Origin: Gonocerus acuteangulatus | Lineage: Eukaryota; Arthropoda; Insecta; Hemiptera; Coreidae | Length of the DNA: 64,000 bases | Direction of reading: 5' to 3' | Assembly: GCA_946811695.1 (NCBI GenBank) | Contig: OX328123.1 | Location: 47,013,753 to 47,077,752, forward strand | Part shown: positions 1 to 12,000 of the stretch, in pieces | Layout of the letters: each line of letters begins with the position of its first letter | Position numbering within the stretch: the stretch's first letter is position 1 | Notes under the pieces: model-generated | Seen by the model: only the letters and a program-made list of their open reading frames with translations | Told to the model about the DNA's origin: nothing | The model's database searches: none | Translations under genes and position numbers: made by a program

Positions 1-1060
1 AGGTTACTTATTTATTAATTATTGTTTGGTTCTTTTGCTCTAGAAACTCTGCAATTCAACACAGCCAAGGATAGATGACATACCCCCACCAATCAAAGAA
101 AGTGAAATAAAAGAAAAGAATACTTTGCTGAAACCTATACGTGTGAAATCAAACAGTTTAGACCATATTACAATCAAGTGAATTGAATAACATGGCATTA
201 GAGCCAGAATATGAAGACATTTTGTGCATTTAGCTGTGATCTTGCTGGGGATTCTACGACCCTTCAGAAGGCATTTGTCCAATTTTTGGTTTACTTTCAA
301 GTAAATTGTAAGAAGTTGTTGAATGACTACATTAGAATTATGAAGTACTGTACCAGTGCATGAACAATAGACTGATGTAAAATTAATTCTATTGAAGTCA
401 TTATACAATATGATATAGCTTTATAAGAACTACTTTCCTAGTGTGTATATTTTATGTAACCTGACATTCCCTATAAATATTTGTCTTTTAATTCAGGGGA
501 AGAAGTAACGTGACATAAATATAAAGAAAAATAGTTTAGTTAAACTTTAATGAAGCAATACATTTATATGCAACATTTTTATCATTTTACTTATTTAATT
601 TTAGATACTTCTTTACGATTATGTGAAAATCTAATTTATCCATAACTTTACTATTTTTTTTTTCTTTTTTCATAGTTGATAGTTTGATTTCTTGTTTCAT
701 CTATATATTTATCATTAAATTCCAAAAAAATATAATATATTAACTTTTCATTAACATTTATAATAACAGTGATATTTAAACAGACTGAAAACAAAACTAC
801 ATGAATAAATCATATAAACCATAGGTATAATTAATTCTTACTTCTACTAGGTTTGGACTTTATTATTTTTGATGTGCCATTTACTTTGAGGCTTTTATTT
901 ATAAGCTAGCAAAAAGGCAGTCCAACTCGAGATTTGTGGAGTTTACCAATTTGAGATTAATAAGCTTAAATGTAGAACTTAGTAATTATAGTCAACACAT
1001 ATGCATGTATTTATGTGTACATACAAACAAACATACTCAGACAGAGGTAAACATGTTTAT

Positions 1061-1062
<2 letters not shown>
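1..1062. other. AT-rich non-coding DNA, no gene recognised
   Basis: Very AT-rich sequence with short homopolymer runs. The open frames here are short and carry no recognisable domain, splice context or codon bias. No repeat family seen elsewhere in the window was recognised in this stretch. Confidence 0.5.

Positions 1063-1119
<57 letters not shown>
1063..1119. repeat. (TA)n microsatellite
   Basis: About 28 uninterrupted TA dinucleotides. It is one of about a dozen long TA tracts in the window, several of which are the tails of retroposon-like repeats. No diagnostic flank is recognised for this one. Confidence 0.95.
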
Positions 1120-1121
<2 letters not shown>

Positions 1122-1264
1122 AAATCCTTGCATTATTATATTTTAGTGAAAATTTAAATTTTGGCAAAAGTTCAATGCTGAGTTTTTTAGTGATTTGCAT
1201 GAGAAGTATTTGAAATACATATTTTTAATTTATTTATTTATGTTTATATTATTTTAAATATGTT

Positions 1265-1305
1265 TATTTTTTTATGGCGCATCTGCTTCTAGGCTATTGT
1301 CGCCA
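1265..1305 (-). mobile_element. 3' tail fragment of the 5S-derived SINE family
   Basis: Read on the minus strand, the fragment ends with a block like GGCGCTAATGG...AGATGCGCC followed by a short A-rich tail. The same block forms the 3' end of the 5S-headed copy at 50057-50234 and of fragments at 5073, 13430, 28235, 30218 and 57126. The 5S head is absent, so this is a 5'-truncated copy. Confidence 0.5.
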
Positions 1306-1307
1306 CT

Positions 1308-1533
1308 CATGGGCATATAAAGGGAGGGCAGAGGGGGCTGCAGCCCCCTCCCCGGAATCGGTAAAAGTGTGTCATAAAAATCTTATAAATAAATTAAATA
1401 AGATCACTTAGTTCATAAAATATTTTTTTTTTGGGGTGTAGTAGCGTTTTAATTGACTAACTATTCCAAGTTCTAACTATTTCATACACCCCAAATGCTC
1501 CCCCCACAAATTTATTTTCTACTCATGTCCATG
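1308..1533 (+). mobile_element. MITE of the GGGCGTATATA family, short copy
   Basis: Starts ATGGGCATATAAAGG, followed by a G/C-rich palindromic GGGGGCTGCAGCCCCC core, and ends near CTCATGTCCATG. The same start and core recur at 14227-14771 (reversed), 51351-51730 and 61348-61712. Terminal inverted repeats, small size and lack of coding capacity suggest a non-autonomous DNA transposon. The superfamily is unknown. Confidence 0.6.
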
Positions 1534-2421
1534 TTGACAATATATTTATTTTATATGATTTTCAAATTTTATAGTTAACTAATAAAATGTTGGGAAAGGA
1601 TGAATTGGTGTACTGACGGAAGTAAAATTGGCTAACTATTATTTTCCACAGTAGTTTTTAATCATTTAAACATTTTTTAAATAAATTAATGTGCTTGAAG
1701 GATAATTTAGACAGTGTTAACCACAAAAATGAATAGGTTCCAGCGCTAGTAGTGCTATGATTAATATTTTTCTGTATTCCAAAATATTTAGTCTGATGTC
1801 CTGTCAGGGATATCTATTTGCCTTATTTTTTAAATGCAGCAAAGAATTTATCACAAAACAACCGATGGTGAAAGAAGCCAAACAAATGCGAGCAACACAG
1901 TGTATTATGTACTCAAGTTAATAAAAAAAAATCCATAGCATTTTAATATTGTATTATATATTAAGAAGCTTTTTGTCTGATAATGTATTAAGAATCTTTT
2001 TGTACATTCTTAAACCTGAGAATAATACCAATAACCTACATCTACTTACCAAAAACCTACTTTTACACTAATAACAAAAGGACACAAGGTGAATTAATAT
2101 AAACCAAATCTATGAGTAAAACATCTTTTGTAAGATTTTAAAATAACTTTTATTTTATTAATTGACCTCCTAGTTGCTTTGTTTTGGCTATTTCGGGTCA
2201 CAAAAATCATTAATAGTATCCTTGTTTTTTGTTAGAATATCTCCTGGAGCAGGCCGAAACTTTTCGACACTATTTTCAGATTTAATCAAGTTTTCAGCAA
2301 AAACTTTTCTCATTTCTTTAGAAGTCATTTCCATTCAATGGTTATTTCAGATATCTCATGCAAATCACATAGAAATAATATTCCTCTATAATTTCATTGG
2401 ACCAAACCTTCAATTATATCA
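1534..2421. other. AT-rich non-coding DNA
   Basis: No gene, RNA or repeat recognised. Open frames here are short and show no domain. Confidence 0.4.
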
Positions 2422-2587
2422 TACTAGCTGTTACCCAGTGTGCCATGCTACACCTACTTTCTGTCTATGACTCTCCCCGTATCAAGATCTACTTGATACC
2501 TAATTTTCTATACCGAGTTACGAAAATCGGTCAAACGATGTGTTTTAGTAAACAGTAATAAGCAGAAAAACAGACAGACACGTGATT

Positions 2588-2645
<58 letters not shown>

Positions 2646-2646
2646 T
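2422..2646 (+). mobile_element. LINE 3'-end-like repeat with (TA)n tail
   Basis: Begins TACTAGCTGTTACCCAGTGT, contains a CGGTCAAACGATGTG block and ACAGACAGACACGTGAT, and ends in a long TA tract. The same block order occurs near 15973-16570, 32350-32600 and 48914. TACTAGCTGTT(A/G)CCC starts and CGGTCAAAC blocks are typical of RTE-like LINE 3' ends in insects (general knowledge). The family assignment is tentative. Confidence 0.5.
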
Positions 2647-3224
2647 TATTAGACATAACTAATTTTAAGATATTACTAGGATTAATTTAATCTAGGAAAA
2701 TGTATGGTTGTGATTGATTTGAAATAGAGAAGTAATTGATGACAAGCGCTGCTTACTTTTCAATGTTTGTTGTATTTTCTTGCTACTGAATGAAAGAACA
2801 TCTGATGAGTTACTATTTGAATAGTAAACTAGTCATGTTTTGCTAGTAGGCTTTTAATAATTAATTGACCAAACATACTTCTTTCATGCTATTTCTGAAT
2901 AACCTTGTAGCTAAATTTTTACTCTTGTTCCCTGATGAAATATTTTTTCTCTTATTATTTTCTAAAATATATTTTTAAAGTGGCCTTATATTTCATATGA
3001 CTCATTTTGTTTGGGTTTTCACAAAAAAGTCCAGAACAAATTCAGCAACAGTATTTCAGCAATTTGTAGTAAACATTGGTCTAAATAAATGTAGATAGTG
3101 TAAAATAAAATATAGCTTCTAAAATTTAACAGAAAACAAAATAAGCAAAAAAATAGAGACTTAGGTCTTATTTAATATTTTGGCAGTATAAATAAGTTTT
3201 TTTTTTTGTTTTTTTTTTCAGTAA

Positions 3225-3900
3225 CTTCGAAGCCTAATTTAGAAAAATTGGTAGAATGTATTTTACTCAAATGATTGCCCACCGTTTGGTACAACTTTTC
3301 GCCATCTTTCAGGTAGTAGCATAGGGATTCCACGATTAAACAATTCTTCAAATTTTTAGGAGATCCAAGAACCAACCCAAGTTTCTTCCAAGGTTCTTTG
3401 TATGAAGTGAAGTACTGTTCGACAAAGCCCTGCATGAGTCATCACCCTGAACAAGTGGAAGTGAGAAGGAGCCATGTGCTGTGAATAGAGTTGTTGGGGT
3501 AGGACATCCCATTGAAGTGCCTCCAAAGTCTCCTAGACGACTGTTACATCATCTAGGAGACCAGCCTGTTCTATTCTTTCTGAAAGATCACTTTGTCATG
3601 TCTTTTGGTATTTTGGGGGCATTTGAGCTTCAATGCTTGGTTCAATTGTATCAAATGTTGTTTATAATATTCTTCAGTGATGGTTTTGTAAGGCTGGATG
3701 TTACTGGTCGTTTGGCTTCAGCCATAAGGCCTCATTGTCACTGATGTCAAAATTGCCATTTTCAAAGCACCGAAAGGAGTATGTGCAAGTTTTTATTGAT
3801 TGAGCACGTTCCCCATATGCCTCACACAGCAATCAATGTCCATCAGCTGCACCTTTCTTCAAATTAAAACATAAAAGAAGCCTTTCCTGCAAATTTTGTT
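3225..3900 (-). pseudogene. Mariner-like transposase remnant
   Basis: Minus-strand conceptual translation, with frame shifts and stops, shows mariner landmarks in order. A helix-turn-helix-like segment (EAYGE, then a CFENGNFD-like block) lies near 3720-3870. An ETIT-like block with YKQHLIQLNQALK is near 3620-3700. An APSHFHLF block, equivalent to APSDYHLF around the last catalytic Asp, is near 3460-3480, and a PERW..V...G C-terminus is near 3250-3300. The last catalytic Asp appears changed, and the region between the N-terminal and catalytic parts is shortened. It is a dead copy; terminal inverted repeats were not located. Confidence 0.65.
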
Positions 3901-4128
3901 TGTTGGTACAAAAGTTGACATGGTTACAGTGGTCTTGTTTACACTTCAGCAATTTGGATCAGAGAGAATTTTGTGAGGGAAATGCTAACACTTTTACATA
4001 AATATAGTTAGAAGACTGTCCGTAAATTAGTTAGAAGATTATATGCAATTTTATGTAAATCCCTCAAAACTTATTTATACACTCAATATTTAGTTCTCTT
4101 AAATGCTATCCTGGAGATTAACCTCTGG

Positions 4129-4269
4129 TGTGTATAAATTGTCAAGACAGACACAAAGGAAATTCCAGTGAAGTATGTGGCAGCAGTGATCATCTAGGTT
4201 CTAGGTGCTCACTGCTGCCAACATACTTCACCGAATTTTCCCTTGTGTCTGTCAGACACTTTATACACA
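4129..4269. repeat. Long imperfect hairpin (~65-nt arms)
   Basis: TGTGTATAAA at the left pairs with TTTATACACA at the right. The intervening arms match with only a few mismatches and 1-nt bulges, including ACAGACACAA, GTGAAGTATGT and GGCAGCAGTGA on the left against their complements on the right. The loop is about 8 nt. It could be a foldback mini-element or a hairpin-RNA precursor. No second copy was noticed in the window. Confidence 0.75.
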
Positions 4270-5070
4270 CAAATTTTTCTATGCATTTGCTTATTTTGTT
4301 TAAATTACGAGTTACTATTGAAAAACCGAATGAAAATTAATATTGGATTTGTATAATTTCCTTTAGTTCTTTATTTTTTTCTCTTGATTTATTTATTTTT
4401 GTTGTAATTTTATTCTTAGATAAGTACTTTCTTTATTTATGTGAGTAAAATTTATATTTTTTATGTTTGATTGTTAGGCATTTTAGGATCAACATATCAA
4501 TTTGTATCAATATAAGACTTAAACAACTTGAATTTCATGTAAATTAAATAACTTATTTTTATAAAGTAGTTCTCTTTACTGCCTACCTTTTTCTTCTTGC
4601 TGGAAATTTAAGAAAAAAAGCTTTATTAATTAAATAATTATTTCATTACCACAAAAACTGAAGTAAAAATGTCAACTTTTACTGTATGTATCGCTCTATT
4701 CCAGTGTCACTGCATACTTGGAGTATTTATCTCTTATATCATGACTTTTTCAATACTCGCTTTTTACCATTACCTGAAACCTGCTCATAATATATCTCAT
4801 ATTAGCATAAATCACTTTCAGTGCTCTGTAAGAAGAAAGTCTTTTAGTGTTTTCGTATTAAGACAAACATTGATTCCAAATAGTTCGTAACACATACATG
4901 AAATTAATTTTATAAAATTACTTCCCCATTTATTTATTTATTAACTTCTAGAACTCTACAGCAATGGTGATCTGTCCTAAAATATATTATAAAAAATAAT
5001 GAATAAAACTTAGGATTAGTAAAATAATAACGAAATAAAATAAACAGCAAATGCCGGGACATATAGTTTT

Positions 5071-5072
<2 letters not shown>
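4270..5072. other. AT-rich non-coding DNA
   Basis: No gene recognised. A 73-codon open frame near 4669-4890 has no recognisable domain or splice context and is treated as chance. Confidence 0.4.
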
Positions 5073-5144
<72 letters not shown>

Positions 5145-5180
5145 GGCGCATCGACAAATCTTGGCCATTAGCGCCGAGTT
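5073..5180 (-). mobile_element. SINE 3' tail with 70-nt poly(T) (poly(A) on minus)
   Basis: A run of 70 T at 5073-5142 is followed by ACGGCGCATCGACAAATC and TTGGCCATTAGCGCC. On the minus strand this is the shared SINE 3' block ending in a long poly(A). The very long homogeneous tail suggests a fairly young insertion or slippage. It has no 5S head. Confidence 0.6.
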
Positions 5181-5947
5181 GTATATAATAATTATATATA
5201 TAGTTTTAATTATAATAATAATTAGTAACCGTGATAATATTTTTGGATTTAGAATAATTCAGAGGTCAACTATCCTGAGATTATAAACTTTGCCTTGAAG
5301 GAAGTAAGATTGGCAACACTAACATTTGTGAACAGTTTTATTTATTTATGTCTCTGTTTACTTCAGTTTATAATTGGTAATTTTTTTTTAAATTGCATTT
5401 AACACTAATTCGAGTACTTTAGTAAAACAAGATAAGAGAACAAGAAACATATTTACATTAGTTTCCTAAAGGGAACTTTGAGAGTCGAAAGGAGTTGTTT
5501 CCGCTAAGGATACTCTTAGTTTCCTTTTGTGGGGCCTGGATCTTGCTTCTCAGATTTCATTTTTTTCACAAAAGATAAAAAGAAAATAATAACAGGTTCA
5601 ATTTGTTTACAAATGTCGCCAGGGATTACACCAGAATTCTGCTAAGATGACATAATTCCTGGGAATCGGACTTATTTTCTTAATTTCATAGGAAACATAT
5701 GTTGAAAGGAAACAGGAATCTGTGCTAGAACAATATTCAATCTAATGCTTGGTGATCTCTTAAAATAGGTAAAGTAAATTTATGGTCTGCATTGCAGGTG
5801 ACTTTAATCTTCTCAGTCAGTGGTTTTTAGCACTTTCCTCCGAAGGAAAGTAGCTATTGAGGTTGCACTCATGACGGAATTTTTGAAAAATTTCTTCAAA
5901 TCTTTATCGATCCTGCCTAGTAGACACCGAAAATGACCCCCGTTAAA

Positions 5948-5949
<2 letters not shown>
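5181..5949. other. Non-coding, with fragments of dispersed repeats
   Basis: Around 5460-5680 there is a block GCTAAGGATACTCTTAGTTTCC and CTAAGATGACATAATTCC followed by a GAATCGGACTT motif. This is a diverged member of the dispersed family whose core is GCTAAGATGACGCAGTTCC (34840, 37230, 38110). No gene was seen. Confidence 0.4.
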
Positions 5950-6007
<58 letters not shown>

Positions 6008-6008
6008 C
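5950..6008. repeat. (TA)n(TG)n compound microsatellite
   Basis: A TA tract runs directly into about 9 TG dinucleotides, immediately left of the 147-bp tandem repeats. Confidence 0.9.
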
Positions 6009-6610
6009 TGTTAACACGATAGCGGCCAACCCCTAACCCAAAACTCTAATTTGACCATGTCAGCCGTAATATTTGTTATATTTCAACGAAACTTGGTATT
6101 CGTAGTGGTAATACAGAGAGAAAAGTGAGATATAAAAATGAACTAAATCGGTTCATAAGGAGGGGGGGGGGTTTACTCCGGACCCACAATACCAATTTAC
6201 CACTACCAGCCGTGATTATTGGTATATTTCGACGAAACTCTGCATTCGTAGTGGTAATCTACAGGTAAATATTTGTTGTAAAAATAAACTAAATCGGTTC
6301 ATTAGGAGGGGGGGGGGGTTTACTCCGGACCCACAATGCCAATTCGCCACTACCAGCCGTGGTTTTTGGTATATTTTGACGAAACTCGGTATTCGTAGTG
6401 GTAATCTACAGGTAAATATTTGTTGTAAAAATAAACTAAATCGGTTCATTAGGAGGGGGGGGGGTTACTCCGGACCCAAATTACTAATATACTCATATTG
6501 GTCGTAATTTCTGCTGTATTGTAACGTAACGGGGTATACGTCGTGGGTAACTCAAGAGAAAGAAGTGTTGTAAACATGAGCTGAATCGGTCAATCGGAAA
6601 GGGGGGTTTA
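6009..6610. repeat. Four tandem copies of a ~147-bp repeat
   Basis: Each unit contains a TTTCGACGAAACTCGGTATTCG-like block, a GTAGTGGTAATC block, AACTAAATCGGTTCAT, a run of 8-11 G and TTTACTCCGGACCCA. The G-runs fall near 6162, 6308, 6454 and 6600, giving spacings of about 146 bp. The first and last units are more diverged. A short related piece occurs near 10520-10560. Confidence 0.75.
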
Positions 6611-7619
6611 CTTTGTAATATATTTCAATAGAAAAGCCCGCCAGACGTAGGTTCACAAAGCCGCCGCAAGGAGCGCTTTCTACCACTAGAGGGACTGTAT
6701 CCTGTTCCTGCGTTAGATCAAAATACGATAAATGAGGTTTTTTATATTTATTACGTAGTGTAGTAGGTACCATGTGTAAACATAACTCTGAAAGCAAATT
6801 AATAATTGATCAGTTACTCATTACAAAATTAAAAGAGAACTATTCATGTTTTTATTTTATTTATGTAGGATATTTTAAGCAAATTGTTCTGGAAAGCAGT
6901 CTACACTACCCAAATTCTGAGGAAAGTGCTTAGTTATGCAGCTCCTGCGTGACGGACTTTTTCTTGGGGGGGGGATTGTAAATTCATTTGGGTTACTGTA
7001 TATTTTTTTCTATACTAGTGAAGCAATTTCAGAAAATTACCCGAGATTTAGAAATTATTCAAACTTTGGAAATGTAAATTTTCTGAATGAAAACATTTTT
7101 TTTTGGATGGTCAAAAAACCCTCCTCCCCCACCCACTCCTTTCCTCAAACTTACCCTGATCAACCACAGTCAGAAATGATTACGCATCCGTGAGGCATAG
7201 TTCTCCTTCTTCTAATCGGTAATCCTATTTTCATTATGTACTTGTTAATTTTATATCTGTATCCATGTTACCCACCTGTCTCTTAAACCAGTATTGATCT
7301 ACCACTAATTTAAGCTCCAACTACACCACAAACTTACTGTTTAATGTTTTTCTGTATTTTTTTCAATTTTTTATTAGTATTAACTCTGTCCTACTTCTTT
7401 TAAATCCCTTATGAAGGCTGGAATTTCAAGCCAAAAGGGTTGGCTAACAATAAAAAATGTAGTTTTATTAAGACAGAACTACCAAACCCTTTTGGTATGT
7501 TGCCCGATTGTTTATAAGTCTGACTAGCAACAGCTTAGCGGATCTCCACGTTCTTACCCCTAGCAACATTTGGCAAACTTGGTATAGATATTGTTAATAT
7601 ATTGTGAAAAATTTAACCC
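6611..7619. other. Non-coding, unique-looking DNA
   Basis: No gene recognised. A small stem (CCAAAAGGGTTGG near 7430 and CCAAACCCTTTTGG near 7483) is the only structure noted. Confidence 0.35.
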
Positions 7620-7621
7620 TT

Positions 7622-7848
7622 ATGTGGCAAAGCGCTGGTTAGCAGAGTGTGCCTCAGTAGCACAGGGATCAGCTGGCCAGGGATCGCGTCCTTGCCTTCT
7701 TCCAGCCGTACTTGACTTTACTTTAATTCTCACCCTCACTCATGTGTAAGCTGTAGCCTGCTGTGTAAAATATGCTGTCACTAGAACTGTAGGCGAAAAC
7801 CCTATATTTATAAATTAGCACACAGCTTTGAAAAAAAAAAAAAAATCA
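7622..7848 (+). mobile_element. Possible tRNA-derived SINE
   Basis: The head has an A-box-like TGCCTCAGTAGC and, about 25 nt later, a B-box-like GGGATCGCGTCC. An unrelated body of about 150 nt follows, then a pure A run at 7831-7845. The order head, body, poly(A) fits a SINE. No second copy was identified, so the call is tentative. Confidence 0.35.
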
Positions 7849-8184
7849 TCAGCAAATCTTTAGACTAATTTATGCATTAAATGCTCTAGAATAGAGTCAC
7901 ACGGGAATGATAAATGAGCTGTGTTCTGCCTTTAATTCCTCAATCTATCCATTAATCATGGACCACATGTCCAAGATAGGAAACATTTTAATTATATTTT
8001 AACTGGAATGTTCATAGGTCAAATCAAAGGCCTTTTTCCACTGCAAATTTTGTATTCATGTGATAAAAATGCTTTTAGGATCAATGTTATATCTTCAGTG
8101 CCCTAATCTACCTCTTATTAGAGAAATAGTTTCCTTGAGGCTCGGTGCAACCCTTGTACTGAGAAAATGAAGATGGAACTTTGA

Positions 8185-8466
8185 TTGAAGAAGCTGCTGG
8201 GAGCATTTTTTTGGGGGGGGGCTGGGTGCATTGGGGGGGGGGTATGGAATACTAACAATTTTTAGGTGTACCGTGAAAAAAAGAACCAGACAGTGCGCAC
8301 ACACTGCTCCCACCCCATATGGGGGAAAGCCTACCTCCCCTCCGGCCACGCCCCTCCTGGTTCTTTCGTTTCTGGTCGGACTATAGAAATTGGAATAGCT
8401 AGCTACCCAACTAAAACGCTATTACATCCCAAATAATTATTTTTTTCTGAACTACTCGATCTTTTA
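8185..8466. mobile_element. Diverged fragment of the GGGCGTATATA MITE family
   Basis: Two long G runs and GGTATGGAATAC, and then TAGCTAGCTACCCAACTAAAACGC near 8395. These match the reverse complement of the interior of the copy at 1308-1533 (GTAGCGTTTTAATTGACTAAC). The ends are not recognisable. Confidence 0.35.
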
Positions 8467-8598
8467 GCGCGGCTCCTCCCTAGCACCATAGGGAGGAATC
8501 ATGCTTATAAGATTGACCTCATGACGCCATCCTGGAAGTGCTGACTAGAAAATTTTACGTTTCAGAACCCCTAGAGAACGAAAATAACGATGGAAATT

Positions 8599-8654
<56 letters not shown>
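8467..8654 (+). mobile_element. Retroposon-like repeat with (TA)n tail
   Basis: GCGCGGCT...CCATAGGGAGG...GACCTCATGACGCCATCC...GAAGTGCTGACTAGAAA...GGAAATTT, then a long TA tract. The same blocks in the same order, reversed, are found at 33891-34089 and, more diverged, at 28300-28480. A fragment (CCATAGGGACCTCGCGATGG) lies near 21855. The TA microsatellite appears to be part of the element. Confidence 0.55.
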
Positions 8655-8655
<1 letters not shown>

Positions 8656-8893
8656 GCCCATGGGCCAGTCTGGCGGTTTGGCGCTCGCTTCCTTGACTGC
8701 TATCATGTGCTACCTAGGTTAGCAGCCACCTGCGTCCGACTCTGTTGTGCTAAAGTGTTTGTTTCCGGTAAATTAGCCACAATCATATGAGGCTAGAATA
8801 TCATGAAATTCTGCGTCGATTACATCAGAAATAAGGATTATATGAGTACAAGCTATGATGACGCAGTTCTTTTTATTCATACCACCAATATAC

Positions 8894-8895
<2 letters not shown>

Positions 8896-8973
<78 letters not shown>
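8896..8973. repeat. (TA)n microsatellite
   Basis: About 39 uninterrupted TA units, 120 bp beyond the stop codon of cathepsin copy 1. Confidence 0.95.
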
Positions 8974-8980
<7 letters not shown>

Positions 8981-9094
8981 GGAAGGTAAAGCAGACTTCC
9001 GAAATTAGAACTCAAAATTTAACAGATTCCTATGCTTGTTGTCCATCCACGGAGATTGAAGGGAATTTATAACGATATATACTTAAACTATATT

Positions 9095-12000
9095 TTAAAC
9101 AATCGGAATCCCAGCAGTAATTCCACTTTCAATTCCACATTCGTTCTTCCCCCTGATGATCTTGAAGAGTCCTTTATCACCCCAATGTGTGTTCCAGGAG
9201 TTTGCCATCAGCCAATAGGGTGTTCCATTCTCTGTGCCCCATCCAATCAGCCGCACTGCATGACCTCCAAGAAAAGTACCAGCCACGTGTTGGTATACTC
9301 CTGGCAAACAAACAGATATTAGTATAATACATTGCTTATGATTAAACCTTCAAATGTCAGATGAAGAAAATCACATTATTTCATTCATTTATTGATCAGC
9401 ATCCGCTACCAAGGCAATTCGCTCTCCATAACACAGGTCAACATTTGATCTTAAAAAAAAAAAGAAAAGGCACTCGGAGCGGTATGGTCCTTATGGGGGG
9501 TTTAGAGTCGCTGATTACTATGAGGGGGTTGGTATCCGTAGAAAACATCTGGAAAAATTCATGCGTATATTTTTGAGGTCCCTGAGTCCGAATAGGTAGT
9601 TTTTTTTTTACCTTACGCCTTTTTCTAGAGCTCATATGAAGGTCAAATGAAGGAAAAAACGTAGAAAAAAAATCATACGTTGAGGTCCCTGAGTCAGAAC
9701 CCGTAGTTTGTTTGACTCTCACTGCCTCCCAGAAAATGATTTTTTCAGTTTTTTTCTCTATTTGACCTTGAATAGGATGTGATGAAGGTTAACCAACCCG
9801 CTCATAGTAATCAGCGACACCAAAAACCCTATAAGGACCAAACCGTTCCGAGTGTTGTTTTTTTAGATCAAATGATGACCTGTGTAATTCGTCCATGTAC
9901 GTCCAACCATAAAAAATAAATCTTAGTGTTATACACATACATCCAACATTACAAATAGTTATACACCCACTTTATAGATTTATATAATATTACATATACG
10001 TCTAATAATAAGTTAAAAATAGAAGTATCCTATATAAAAGAAACAAAAACAAAACATAATCTAAGTGTGACACATCTAAAACATTAAAAACTAAACAGTA
10101 AATGCATAAGTAAATAATGACGTACCTGATTTGTAAGTTGCAAAATCTTTGTAAACCTGGAATGTGGCTTCAACAGGTCCATGTACTAAAATTTCTTTTT
10201 GAATTTCAGTCACGTCTCTTTTCAATGTGTATGCTCCTTGAGCGCGAACTATAAAAGAAATCCATGTTTATGCCATTTTTATTAACTACAGATGCAGCTT
10301 TGTTCGACGAAAAAAAAACACATTTTTTTTCGAAAAGAGGCATAGGTATTTATTTTGGTTCATAACATTTAAAGTAGAAATCAAGTATATACACATATAA
10401 TTACGGGCGATGGGAGTAAATATTCGCGCGAGATTTGATCGTTCATGGGAAAATCGAAACGGCATCTTTACCCAAGATATCTTGAGCATGGCCCTTAAGC
10501 GGCTTACTAAAATAATCGTCCATCTGAATGGGAGGTTTACTCTCGATCCAAGTTACTAATGTGTCGGGGAAGAAGGCCATTAATTGAATTTAGATCTACA
10601 GTACTAAGTGCAATCCTGACGGAGCTGTTGACAAGTATTGTGCAAGGTTGGTCATCAAAGGATGCGCTCAACGACCAAGTATTGATTATGCCGATACCTT
10701 CAGCCCGGTAGCTGGTCTGAAAGTGATTCGATCTCTATTGTCCATTGCAACTGGGAAGAAAATGGTTCTTTGTCAATTCGATGAACCAACTGCATTATAT
10801 GGCGAGGTAGAGGAAGATTTTTTTTGTTATGCAATCTGAGGGCTATGCTGATAGGACAGGCCGTGTTTGCCACCTAAAACGCAGCTTATATGTTCTAAAA
10901 CAGGCTCCACTCTGCTGGAACAAGAAGTTTGATGACTTCGCGATTGGCTTAGGATTTCAACAAAGTTGTGAAGATCCTTGCGTATACATTTATCTCAATT
11001 CAACAGGTAAAATCATTGCTGCATCCTATGTGGATGATGGCATGGTAGCAGGGGTAAGTCAGTCTGAAATGGACTCGTTCATCTAGCATCTGTGTTCTCG
11101 ATTTGAGATCACCAAAAAAGGGGTATCTTCATTCCTAGGGCTTGAAAGTACGCAATTTAATGATGAAATAACCAATCTGCTTATATAAAGAAAATCCTTA
11201 ATCGATTCAACATGAAAGGCTACAATCCGATTCTTACACCAATGGAAAAAGTTAATACTCATGTACCAGAAAAAGAGCCTGATTTCCCACATCGTTCAGC
11301 TGTTGCCCTACGTAGCCCGGGCCACTAGATTTGAGATAGTTTTTAGTGCGAGTGTTCTGTCACATCAGTTGGAGAATCCAACGGTTGTAGTACGAATAAA
11401 GCGTGTTATTCGTTACCGGGCAAATACAATAGGCTTGAAGTTGATTTACCGTTGTGAGCTTAAAATGGATTGGCTCGAATGTTATACTGATGCAGATTTC
11501 GCGGGATGTCCTGAGACAACGTTTTCAACGAGTGGAGTGTCCATCAAGTTTCCAGGCGCGGCTATGTGCGTAATAAGTAATACAACATTTTAGAGCAAAT
11601 AAACAGTAGTTTTATACAGAAATTAGTTCATAGTAAAAAAAAAATTGTCGAAGGACCTAAAAAAATGTCAACAAGTACATTGAAGCACAGCAAAAAACAC
11701 ATATAAACATACATATTGTTATTTCTCTGCTTATATTAATATGTGTTGCTCTGCTTAAATGTATTCGTTGCCATTTTACATAGGTCCTCCGATATCTTGT
11801 TTTACTCTGAACTAATTTCTGCAAGTTTCTGAAGGAATATATAAGGAAGAGAGCAATTTTTTCTTACTTCTGTGGTGGTCATTATCAAAGGAATTTTCAT
11901 AAAGCTCATTGGTGCACTTCCTCTTGCACACCGGTGTTATTTCCGGTCTAAGGGTGGAACAGGACGGGTATTCACCTTTGGTATGATGTTCACAGTTCCT

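Noticed and set aside
40..408. 122-codon minus ORF at the left edge
   Set aside because: Low-complexity composition, no splice or domain evidence.
936..1213. ORFs with poly Tyr-Ile runs
   Set aside because: Translation of a (TA)n microsatellite; the same applies at 8590, 8803, 33879 and 59364.
11083..11292. Minus ORF over the copia relic
   Set aside because: Antisense shadow of copia RT sequence.
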